A stretch of DNA of 5,661 nt from Actinomycetes bacterium (GTDB lineage Bacteria > Actinomycetota > Acidimicrobiia > UBA5794). Both the position numbers and the translations under genes were made by a program. The stretch is taken from assembly GCA_030598305.1 (NCBI GenBank), contig JAUVQC010000098.1, positions 1 through 5,661 of the forward strand, in the 5' to 3' direction. Shown one piece after another: positions 1 through 5,109 of the stretch (the stretch's first letter is position 1; each line of letters starts with the position of its first letter). The notes beneath the pieces were generated by a model. The model saw only the letters and a list, made by a program, of their open reading frames with translations. It did not search any database and was not told the origin of the DNA.

Positions 1-18
1 CCTTCTCTATGAGATCAG

Positions 19-46
19 ATCGGTGGCGTTCACATCACCGATTTTA
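19..46 (+). terminator. Possible rho-independent terminator of a gene lying left of the window
   Basis: A 7-bp perfect inverted repeat (ATCGGTG at 19-25, CACCGAT at 36-42) with a 10-nt loop runs straight into a short T run (TTTT if the last stem base is counted within 42-45), read on the plus strand. A plus-strand gene entering from the left could stop at the TGA at 10-12, which would put this hairpin just behind it. The stem is short and the T run modest, so this is only a candidate. It would make the upstream gene convergent with the carbamoyltransferase gene at 129-1103. Confidence 0.3.
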
Positions 47-51
47 CGCTG

Positions 52-77
52 TCGGGGGACACCGAAGTGTCCCCCGA
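52..77 (-). terminator. Strong hairpin downstream of the carbamoyltransferase gene, probable terminator
   Basis: Bases 52-62 and 67-77 form a perfect 11-bp stem rich in G and C around a 4-nt loop. Read on the minus strand the loop is TTCG closed by a C-G pair, the C(UUCG)G tetraloop known to be unusually stable in RNA. It lies about 50 nt beyond the stop codon of the minus-strand carbamoyltransferase gene. No U-tract follows on either strand (the minus strand continues with CAGCGTAAAA), so it would be a U-tract-less terminator or a 3'-end stabilising hairpin rather than a classical rho-independent terminator. Confidence 0.5.
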
Positions 78-89
78 GCACTGGCCTGG

Positions 90-143
90 CATGGTGAGGG
101 CGAACCATCACATAGTGAGGGCGAACCCTCACATGGTGAGGGC
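90..143 (-). repeat. 21-bp tandem repeat (about 2.6 copies) covering the stop codon of the carbamoyltransferase gene
   Basis: Read on the minus strand, two full 21-bp units (143 to 123 and 122 to 102) differ at only two positions, and a third partial copy of 12 bp (101 to 90) follows. Each unit starts GCCCTCAC(C/T)ATG, encoding Ala-Leu-Thr-Met; the two full units then have TGA and end GGTTC. The first unit is the real end of the carbamoyltransferase reading frame, and the next repeats the same codons and stop in frame behind it. Adjacent units form a hairpin (115-121 with 126-132, 7 bp, TTCG loop on the minus strand) that includes the stop codon. It looks like slippage duplication of a gene end. 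Confidence 0.8.
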
Positions 144-1103
144 CATTACCGCCTTCTGCACGTGGAGCCTGTTCTCGGCCTGGTCGAATACGCGGCTCCA
201 TCGACCATCGATGACTGCATCTGCAACCTCGATATTTCGATCGGCAGGGAGTGGATGCATGTAGATGGCGTCTTCATCAGCCATCTCCATCCGGCGTGGA
301 TCGACGATCCAGTCGGTGTAGTTGTCAGAGATCTTCGATGACTCCTCGAGGTTCGATGTGGTGAGCATGGAGCCCCAAGCCTTGGCGTAAACGACATCAG
401 CGCCCGCCATACCTTCTTCGAAGTCCTCGACGATCTCGAAGGAGCCGTGGAACTTCTTTGCGTTGTCCTCGGCCTGAGCCACGATCTCTGGCATCAGCTT
501 GAACTCCGGCGGACGAGTGAGGCGGACGTTCGCTCCGTAGCGGGTCATCAGAAGGATGACGCTCTGGGGAACGCTGATCGGCTTCTGATAGCTCGACGCA
601 TATGCATAGCTCATGTTGATCGTGAGCTTGCGCGGATCGCCCTTCTGCTCGATGATCGTCAGCAGGTCGGCGAGCGCCTGATGAGGGTGGTACCAGTCAC
701 ACTGCATGTTGAGAACAGGCGTGCGGCTGGCTTCTGCGACTGCGCGGATGTAGTCATTTCCGATTCCCCAGTCAACCTGGCGAATCGCGATCCCATCGTT
801 GTACCGACCAAGGATCTCACCGATCTCCTTCCATGTATCACCGTGCCCGATCTGGGTACTCGTGGAATCGAGGAACATGGCGTGACCACCGAGCTGGGCC
901 ATGCCTGCCTCGAAGCTTGCCCTTGTCCTGGTGCTGGAGAAGAAGAACAGCATCGCAAGAACCTTGTCGCGCAACAGCGGGTGGGGTTCGCCAAGGGCTC
1001 GCCTGCGCTTGAGGTCGAGAGCGATATCGATCACTGTGTCGAGTTCGTCCTTCGTCCACTCCTGGGTTGTGATCATGTCACGACCGTGTAGATGAGTTTG
1101 CAT
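129..1103 (-). CDS. Knotted-type carbamoyltransferase, YgeW / N-acetylornithine carbamoyltransferase group
   Basis: A 324-residue member of the aspartate/ornithine carbamoyltransferase superfamily, predicted cytosolic, moving a carbamoyl group between carbamoyl phosphate and an amine. Seen: the carbamoyl-phosphate motif SSTRTR at 56-61, an HPHQ at 139-142 in place of the usual HP(T/C)Q, a proline-containing YAYASSYQKPISVP loop at 166-179 where knotted members carry their knot, AKAWGSM at 240-246, and MHPLPADRN at 282-290. From memory, the middle resembles E. coli YgeW, while the end (AENRLHVQKA, 309-318) resembles Xanthomonas N-acetylornithine carbamoyltransferase; it is shorter than YgeW (about 396 residues). 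The frame is open to an ATG at 1181, but that start overlaps the regulator gene. I chose the ATG at 1101-1103 because AAAGGAG sits 6 nt upstream and the family N-terminus begins there. It lies 31 nt behind the GntR gene, so probably cotranscribed. The exact substrate is unknown. Confidence 0.88.
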   Translation of the reverse strand: MQTHLHGRDMITTQEWTKDELDTVIDIALDLKRRRALGEPHPLLRDKVLAMLFFFSSTRTRASFEAGMAQLGGHAMFLDSTSTQIGHGDTWKEIGEILGRYNDGIAIRQVDWGIGNDYIRAVAEASRTPVLNMQCDWYHPHQALADLLTIIEQKGDPRKLTINMSYAYASSYQKPISVPQSVILLMTRYGANVRLTRPPEFKLMPEIVAQAEDNAKKFHGSFEIVEDFEEGMAGADVVYAKAWGSMLTTSNLEESSKISDNYTDWIVDPRRMEMADEDAIYMHPLPADRNIEVADAVIDGRWSRVFDQAENRLHVQKAVMALTM

Positions 1104-1109
1104 CAATTG

Positions 1110-1116
1110 CTCCTTT
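1110..1116 (-). promoter_or_regulatory. Ribosome binding site that fixes the carbamoyltransferase start
   Basis: Read on the minus strand the sequence is AAAGGAG, followed by 6 nt and the ATG at 1103-1101. This strong site supports the internal start over the longer open frame from 1181, whose first 26 codons are out-of-frame GntR coding sequence and the short spacer behind it. Confidence 0.8.
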
Positions 1117-1134
1117 GTAGTTGCTGGATCTTGT

Positions 1135-1866
1135 TCATGCTCCGGCCCGTTTTCGGATGAGACGGAAGCGGAGGAGATCATCGCGGAAGTACGAGGTTGC
1201 CCTCACGATGGGCTCGTTGTTCTGGTCGAAGCCGATCTCGTCGAACGAGATGGCCAACGTGCCCGTCGCAACCCCGAGCTTTGCCGCCGCATCCTTGTCG
1301 AGGGAGACAGGGATGATCTCTGAGAGGTAGTAACTGAGAGTGCGATTGCAGTGCTGCTCGAGAAACTCGTAGACCGGCGTTGCCTCGTCGTCGGAGTACT
1401 CGGTATCAGTGAGGATGCCGCTCGGTATCCGGTTGATCGTGAGAATCACCGGTTCCTCGTCCTCGAGAAACAGCTTCTCGATGACCAGGATCGAGTCATC
1501 GTTCGAAAGCCCCAACGCCTCGACTGTTGCTGTGTCTGCGGCCATCTCGCTCTCGGCCAGCACGCGAATGGAAGGCACATACCCGTGGTCCTCGAGCACC
1601 TGTTCGTAGGACCAGATCTCCTCGAGCCTTGACTTGATCCGGAGTCCCTGTTCGTTCACGAAGGTACCAGCGCCCTGCCTGCGATAGATCGTGCCCTCGT
1701 GTTCGAGGCGACTCAAGGCATCGCGGACGGTGGTACGACTGACGCCAAGGTCACTGGCCAATTCGGTCTCCGGCGGGATGCGCCCGTCCTCGAATCCGTC
1801 CTCGGCGATTTGCCTCTTGATGTGGTCCTTCACCTGTTCAGTGAGCGATGGATTGCGGGTGATCAT
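1135..1866 (-). CDS. GntR-family (HutC/UTRA subfamily) transcriptional regulator
   Basis: A 243-residue DNA-binding regulator. Residues about 8-72 form the GntR winged helix-turn-helix: IPPETELASDLGVSR (30-44) followed by TTVRDALSRLEHEGTI and RRQGAGTFV (62-70), the family signature almost in full. Residues about 95-236 match the UTRA ligand-binding domain of HutC-type members, ending in the typical SYFRDDLLRFRL stretch (225-236). HutC-type proteins usually repress catabolic or transport operons and are released by a pathway metabolite. Its place between two divergent enzyme sets, with a palindrome at 1898-1917, implies control of both operons and of itself (inference). The ATG at 1866 is the only plausible start, since a TAG lies three codons upstream in frame. 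No good Shine-Dalgarno site is visible; the ATG instead follows a small hairpin. Confidence 0.93.
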   Translation of the reverse strand: MITRNPSLTEQVKDHIKRQIAEDGFEDGRIPPETELASDLGVSRTTVRDALSRLEHEGTIYRRQGAGTFVNEQGLRIKSRLEEIWSYEQVLEDHGYVPSIRVLAESEMAADTATVEALGLSNDDSILVIEKLFLEDEEPVILTINRIPSGILTDTEYSDDEATPVYEFLEQHCNRTLSYYLSEIIPVSLDKDAAAKLGVATGTLAISFDEIGFDQNNEPIVRATSYFRDDLLRFRLIRKRAGA

Positions 1867-1879
1867 CGGGTGCTACCCG
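1867..1879 (-). other. Small hairpin abutting the GntR start codon
   Basis: CGGGT and ACCCG form a perfect 5-bp stem around a 3-nt loop, directly next to the ATG at 1866. It occupies the place where a ribosome binding site would be expected, and none is otherwise seen. It could lower translation of the regulator, or be chance given the GC content. Confidence 0.35.
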
Positions 1880-1897
1880 GCTGGCGTACGGTCATCA

Positions 1898-1917
1898 GGT
1901 TGTAGTATAGTAGGACC
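1898..1917. promoter_or_regulatory. Candidate operator palindrome for the GntR regulator
   Basis: The 20 bp GGTTGTAGTATAGTAGGACC is symmetric at 7 of 10 base pairs, giving GGTnnTAnTA and its complement about a centre between 1907 and 1908. The outer GGT/ACC arms and AT-rich centre recall palindromes bound by HutC-type GntR proteins. It covers the -10 elements of both divergent promoters, so a bound repressor would block both. Assignment to this regulator is inference from position and symmetry. Confidence 0.5.
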
Positions 1918-1933
1918 AATATCCGCAGGCCAA
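1904..1933 (-). promoter_or_regulatory. Predicted promoter for the GntR-carbamoyltransferase operon
   Basis: On the minus strand TTGGCC (1933-1928) and TATACT (1909-1904) are separated by 18 nt, a fair match to a sigma-70-type -35 and -10. Transcription would start near 1897, leaving about 30 nt of leader before the GntR ATG. The -10 is good and the -35 weak. Confidence 0.4.
1906..1911 (+). promoter_or_regulatory. Predicted -10 element for the rightward carbamoyltransferase-kinase-PLP operon
   Basis: TATAGT differs from the consensus TATAAT at one position. No convincing -35 is seen 16-18 nt upstream (the region reads TGGCGTAC), which suits a promoter that needs an activator or is weak. Transcription would start near 1918, about 32 nt before the ATG at 1950. 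It overlaps the minus-strand -10 almost entirely. Confidence 0.4.
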
Positions 1934-1937
1934 ACCC

Positions 1938-1943
1938 AGGAGG
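1938..1943 (+). promoter_or_regulatory. Ribosome binding site of the aspartate-carbamoyltransferase-like gene
   Basis: AGGAGG, a full-strength Shine-Dalgarno sequence, ends 6 nt before the ATG at 1950 and settles that start. Confidence 0.8.
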
Positions 1944-1949
1944 ACATCC

Positions 1950-2900
1950 ATGCGCAGCTTTGCCGGACGCGACATTCTCTCTCTCAAGGAATTCGAACGG
2001 AACGAGTTCTTTCACCTGTTCGAGATCGCAGACCGCCTCGAACCGATCGCACGGGAGCGCCGGAACACGGACCTTCTCTCCCACAAGACACTTGTCACCG
2101 CCTTCTATCAGCCATCCACCCGTACACGTCTGGCCCACGAGGCCGCGATGCACCGCCTCGGTGGAGCCGTCACAGGGTTCTCCGATGCAAAGATGACGCG
2201 TGCAGGGGACTTCTACCAGGAGTCGATCAAGGACACCGTCCACATGTTGGAGTACTACGGCGACGTGCTTGTCATGCGCCACTTCGAACAGGGTGCACCG
2301 CACGAGGCAGCCAAGTGGGCCTCGATTCCCGTCATCAACGCTGGTGATGGTTGGGGTGAGCACCCCACTCAGGTCCTCACCGACCTCTACACCGTGCTCA
2401 AGGAGAAGGGAACCCTCGACGGGCTGACGTTTGTTGCCATCGGCGACCACCGCATGCGCACCATGCACTCCCTGGGATATGCACTCAGCCAGTTCGATGC
2501 CGAGATGGTGATCCTGTCTCCAGAAGAGATGGCTCCTCTTCCCGAGTTCCTTGCAGAGCTCGACGAAAAGGGAACGAACTACCGAACGGTCGATCACATC
2601 GACGAGGTGATCGGTGAAGCTGATGTCATCTACATGGAGCCTGTCATCCAGCCGGATTACACGATTCCCGTCCATGAGAGGCCAGACGACTACGGAATCA
2701 CACCGGACAACTACAAGATCACCCAGGAGGTCATGACCAGGGCCAAGGGCGATTCCATCATCCTCCACTCACTCCCCCGCATGGACGAGCTCCTACCTGA
2801 GGTCGACGACCTCAAGCACGCTCGCTACTGGCAGGAGGCCTACAACGGTGTTGTGATGCGCATGGCGCTCATCTCCTCGGTCCTCGGAGCCTGGGAGTAA
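1950..2900 (+). CDS. Aspartate carbamoyltransferase-like protein, probably with a different substrate
   Basis: A 316-residue superfamily member whose nearest familiar relative is the catalytic chain PyrB. Visible: QPSTRTR (54-60) and HPTQ (138-141) for carbamoyl phosphate, VMRH (108-111), RTMHS (170-174, matching the RTVHS of E. coli PyrB) and HSLPR (273-277, with Ser in place of Pro in HPLPR). By unaided alignment with E. coli PyrB recalled from memory, Arg229 and Gln231, which hold the aspartate side chain, correspond to Pro231 and Ile233 (YMEPVIQ). The 80s loop has Arg84 and Phe88 where PyrB has Ser80 and Lys84. The loop before HSLPR is about six residues longer. Carbamoyl phosphate handling looks intact and amine recognition altered. 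It is the first gene of the plus-strand operon and its stop overlaps the carbamate kinase start (TAATG). A true biosynthetic PyrB is the alternative, but no pyr gene is nearby. Confidence 0.85.
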   Translation: MRSFAGRDILSLKEFERNEFFHLFEIADRLEPIARERRNTDLLSHKTLVTAFYQPSTRTRLAHEAAMHRLGGAVTGFSDAKMTRAGDFYQESIKDTVHMLEYYGDVLVMRHFEQGAPHEAAKWASIPVINAGDGWGEHPTQVLTDLYTVLKEKGTLDGLTFVAIGDHRMRTMHSLGYALSQFDAEMVILSPEEMAPLPEFLAELDEKGTNYRTVDHIDEVIGEADVIYMEPVIQPDYTIPVHERPDDYGITPDNYKITQEVMTRAKGDSIILHSLPRMDELLPEVDDLKHARYWQEAYNGVVMRMALISSVLGAWE

Positions 2901-3841
2901 TGCCAAGACTCGTTATCGCCATTGGCGGCAACTCACTGATCCCGGACGGTGACCACCAGACCGTCCAGGATCAGTACGCCGCGGCGGCTGAGACCGATGA
3001 CCATATTGCTGGTCTCGTCGAGCAGGGCTGGGACGTCGCGATTTCGCACGGCAACGGACCGCAGGTTGGATTCATCCTTCGGCGGTCCGAGCTTGCAAGC
3101 AATGAGTTACACGAGGTCCCACTCGACTACTGCGGAGCCGACACACAAGGCGCGATCGGGTACATGCTCCAGCAGAACCTGGTCAACGACTTCCGCCAAC
3201 GCGGAATCGACAAGAGCGTTGTGACTGTGGTCACCCAGGTCGAGGTGGATGCCAACGACCCGGCTTTCGGGAAACCGGCCAAACCGATCGGTTCATTCAT
3301 GGACGAGGAAGAGGCAGTGCGCCGGCGTGACGAGGAGGGCTGGGATGTTCTCGAGGATGCCGGACGTGGTTGGCGCCGCGTCGTTGCATCGCCACAGCCG
3401 ATGCGCATCGTGGAACTCGACGTGATCCGAAACCTGCTCGATGCCGGTGTTGTGACCATTGCGGTCGGCGGTGGCGGTATCCCTGTCATCGAGAACGAGG
3501 ATGGTGATCTCGAAGGGATCGCTGCGGTGATAGACAAGGATCTGGCCTCTGCGCTCCTGGCCAACCAGGTCAACGCCGATTTGTTGCTGATCTCGACCGC
3601 CGTGGAGCAGGTCGCTCTCAACTTTGGAACACCCGAACAACGGTGGGTTGACCAGTTCACACTCGCCGAGGTCAAGCAGCATCTCGAGGAGGGTGGTCAT
3701 TTTGCCGAGGGCTCGATGGCACCGAAGATGCGTGCGGTCGTCCAGTTCCTCGAGGCCGGCGGCAAGGAAGCACTCATCACCGACCCGGCGAATCTGGAGC
3801 GCGCAATGGCTGGCGAGACTGGTACCAGGATCGTTCAATGA
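2900..3841 (+). CDS. arcC: Carbamate kinase
   Basis: A 313-residue cytosolic kinase of the amino acid kinase fold, normal length for the family. It catalyses carbamoyl phosphate + ADP to carbamate + ATP, the energy-yielding last step of catabolic carbamoyl pathways. Motifs: AIGGNSLI (7-14), HGNGPQVG (50-57), the GRGWRRVVASPQP segment (155-167, usually YGWRRVVPSPxP), AVGGGGIPVI (188-197), VIDKDLASALLA (210-221), NFGTPEQ (241-247) and GSMAPKM (271-277) with its conserved Lys276. Nothing essential seems missing. The start overlaps the preceding stop by one base (TAATG), with GGAG about 10 nt upstream inside the previous gene. The end overlaps the next start (ATGA). This coupling to a carbamoyltransferase argues that the transferase runs toward carbamoyl phosphate, although the reverse cannot be excluded. 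Confidence 0.96.
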   Translation: MPRLVIAIGGNSLIPDGDHQTVQDQYAAAAETDDHIAGLVEQGWDVAISHGNGPQVGFILRRSELASNELHEVPLDYCGADTQGAIGYMLQQNLVNDFRQRGIDKSVVTVVTQVEVDANDPAFGKPAKPIGSFMDEEEAVRRRDEEGWDVLEDAGRGWRRVVASPQPMRIVELDVIRNLLDAGVVTIAVGGGGIPVIENEDGDLEGIAAVIDKDLASALLANQVNADLLLISTAVEQVALNFGTPEQRWVDQFTLAEVKQHLEEGGHFAEGSMAPKMRAVVQFLEAGGKEALITDPANLERAMAGETGTRIVQ

Positions 3842-5094
3842 CGTTCGTCACAGGACTCACGTGTGTGATCTGTGACAAGACGTACCCGGCGGACTATGCC
3901 GGGTACGTCTGCCCCGATCACGGCAACGAGGGAATCCTCGATGTGCGCTATGACTACGAACGCATCGGCACGGCGTTCACCCGCGAAACGCTCGCAGCCG
4001 ACCGAGACCGCACGATGTGGCGGTATAAGCCATTGATGCCGGTGGCACCCGATGCTGTAGTCCCCCCGCTCACGGTCGGTGGAACACCCATGTACAACGC
4101 AACGCCGCTCGCCGAACAACTCGGTGTGGCCAAGGTGTGGGTCAAGGACGAGGGCCGTCAGCCAACGGCATCACTCAAGGATCGAGCGTCAGCAATGGCG
4201 GTCGTGAAGGCACAGGAGCGTGGCGCCGAGGTCGTCACGACCGCGTCAACAGGCAATGCTGCCGCAGCGCTCTCCGGGATCGCTGCGAGCGTCGGACAGC
4301 GCAATGTCATCTTCGTACCGGCATCTGCCCCCGAGGCGAAGGTGGCGCAACTTCTCGCGTACGGTTCGACCGTTGCGCTCGTCAACGGTTCGTACGGTGA
4401 CGCATTCGATCTCTGCATGGAGGCGTCAGCCGAGTACGGTTGGTACAACCGCAACACCGGATACAACCCCTTCATGACGGAGGGCAAGAAGACCGCCGGC
4501 CTCGAAATCCTCGAGGACCTCGGTTGGCAACCACCAGACGCGATCTTTGTGAGCGTCGGTGACGGCTCGATCATCGGCGGGATCCACAAGGCGCTGAAGG
4601 ATGCCTCTGCGCTCGGTTGGATCGACCACATGCCGCGGATCTTCGGGATTCAGTCCGCGGGCAGTGACTACCTCGTTCAAGCGTTCGAAACCGGCGACGA
4701 CGTTCTGACGAAGCAGCCAATAGTCGCTGACACGGTCGCAGACTCGATCAGCGCCGATCTACCGCGCGACCGTATCAAAGCGATGGCAGCCGTGGTGGAG
4801 ACGGACGGTGCATACCTCCGTGTTTCAGATGATGAGATCCTCGAATCCATTCCGACCCTTGCACGTGGCTCGGGTGTCTTCGCAGAGCCCGCAGGTGCAG
4901 CCCCACTTGCCGGGCTCATAGCCGCCCTCGATCAAGGCCTCATCGCTTCGGGTGACCGGGTCGTGTTACTCGCAACCGGAAGTGGCCTCAAGGACGTATC
5001 GTCCGCCATGAAGGCGGTTGCGGCCGTGGGCACGGAACCCATGCGTGTGGACCCAAACCTCGATGCGCTCAAACAAGCTTTGTCCAACAACTGA
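3838..5094 (+). CDS. Threonine synthase-like PLP-dependent enzyme with N-terminal zinc-ribbon motif
   Basis: A 418-residue fold-type II PLP enzyme of the threonine synthase group. The N-terminus has C9-x2-C12-x12-C25-x2-H28, a zinc-ribbon-like motif common in longer threonine synthases. Lys114 in ASLKDRAS is the expected Schiff-base lysine; ASTGNAAAALSG (136-147) is the substrate loop, GDGSIIGG (241-248) the cofactor phosphate loop (usually GxGGxxxG-like), and ATGSGLKD (379-386) the typical C-terminal motif. Threonine synthase turns O-phosphohomoserine into threonine, but no homoserine pathway gene is near and the gene sits between carbamate kinase and another PLP enzyme. It may instead process the amino acid released by the carbamoyltransferase (inference). 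The ATGA overlap with the kinase gene, with AGGA 7 nt upstream of the start, implies translational coupling. A perfect 13-bp inverted repeat lies in the first codons. Confidence 0.88.
   Translation: MTFVTGLTCVICDKTYPADYAGYVCPDHGNEGILDVRYDYERIGTAFTRETLAADRDRTMWRYKPLMPVAPDAVVPPLTVGGTPMYNATPLAEQLGVAKVWVKDEGRQPTASLKDRASAMAVVKAQERGAEVVTTASTGNAAAALSGIAASVGQRNVIFVPASAPEAKVAQLLAYGSTVALVNGSYGDAFDLCMEASAEYGWYNRNTGYNPFMTEGKKTAGLEILEDLGWQPPDAIFVSVGDGSIIGGIHKALKDASALGWIDHMPRIFGIQSAGSDYLVQAFETGDDVLTKQPIVADTVADSISADLPRDRIKAMAAVVETDGAYLRVSDDEILESIPTLARGSGVFAEPAGAAPLAGLIAALDQGLIASGDRVVLLATGSGLKDVSSAMKAVAAVGTEPMRVDPNLDALKQALSNN
3878..3910 (+). other. Perfect 13-bp inverted repeat inside the start of the threonine synthase-like gene
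   Basis: Bases 3878-3890 (AGACGTACCCGGC) and 3898-3910 are exact reverse complements around a 7-nt loop (GGACTAT). The mRNA hairpin begins about 40 nt after the ATG and encodes the stretch between zinc-ligand pairs (Thr15 to Cys25). There is no T run, so it is not a classical terminator. It could slow ribosomes, mark a processing site that separates kinase from PLP-enzyme expression, bind a protein, or be coincidence constrained by the protein sequence. Confidence 0.6.
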
Positions 5095-5099
5095 AAGGA
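5093..5099 (+). promoter_or_regulatory. Ribosome binding site of the last PLP gene
   Basis: GAAAGGA overlaps the TGA stop of the preceding gene and ends 10 nt before the ATG at 5110. The AAAGG at 5103-5107 is too close to the ATG to serve. This supports the start chosen for the partial gene. Confidence 0.6.
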
Positions 5100-5109
5100 C
5101 CCAAAGGTC

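Noticed and set aside
1..128. A small plus- or minus-strand gene at the left end (for example the frames at 7-201 and 9-341)
   Set aside because: They run through the hairpins and repeat and into the antisense of the carbamoyltransferase, with no ribosome binding site or recognisable protein sequence.
90..143. Tandem repeat as a CRISPR array
   Set aside because: The units are 21 bp, directly adjacent with no spacers, and derive from the coding end of the gene.
447..1091. 214-codon plus-strand open frame opposite the knotted-type carbamoyltransferase
   Set aside because: Antisense shadow; the minus-strand frame carries all the family motifs and this one shows none.
1104..1181. 26-codon N-terminal extension of the carbamoyltransferase from an ATG at 1181
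   Set aside because: It overlaps the end of the GntR gene out of frame, has no family-like sequence, and a strong AAAGGAG site sits 6 nt before the internal ATG at 1103.
2509..2570. Short inverted repeat GAAGAG/CTCTTC in the PyrB-like gene
   Set aside because: Only 6 bp, inside coding sequence, within chance expectation.
1863..2768. Long minus-strand open frame (301 codons) opposite the PyrB-like gene
   Set aside because: It is the antisense shadow of a clearly recognised gene, has no domain-like sequence, and arises from the codon bias of the real frame.
3127..3838. Minus-strand open frames opposite carbamate kinase
   Set aside because: Low-complexity Ser/Thr/Arg-rich translation or no recognisable motif; the plus-strand carbamate kinase is unambiguous.
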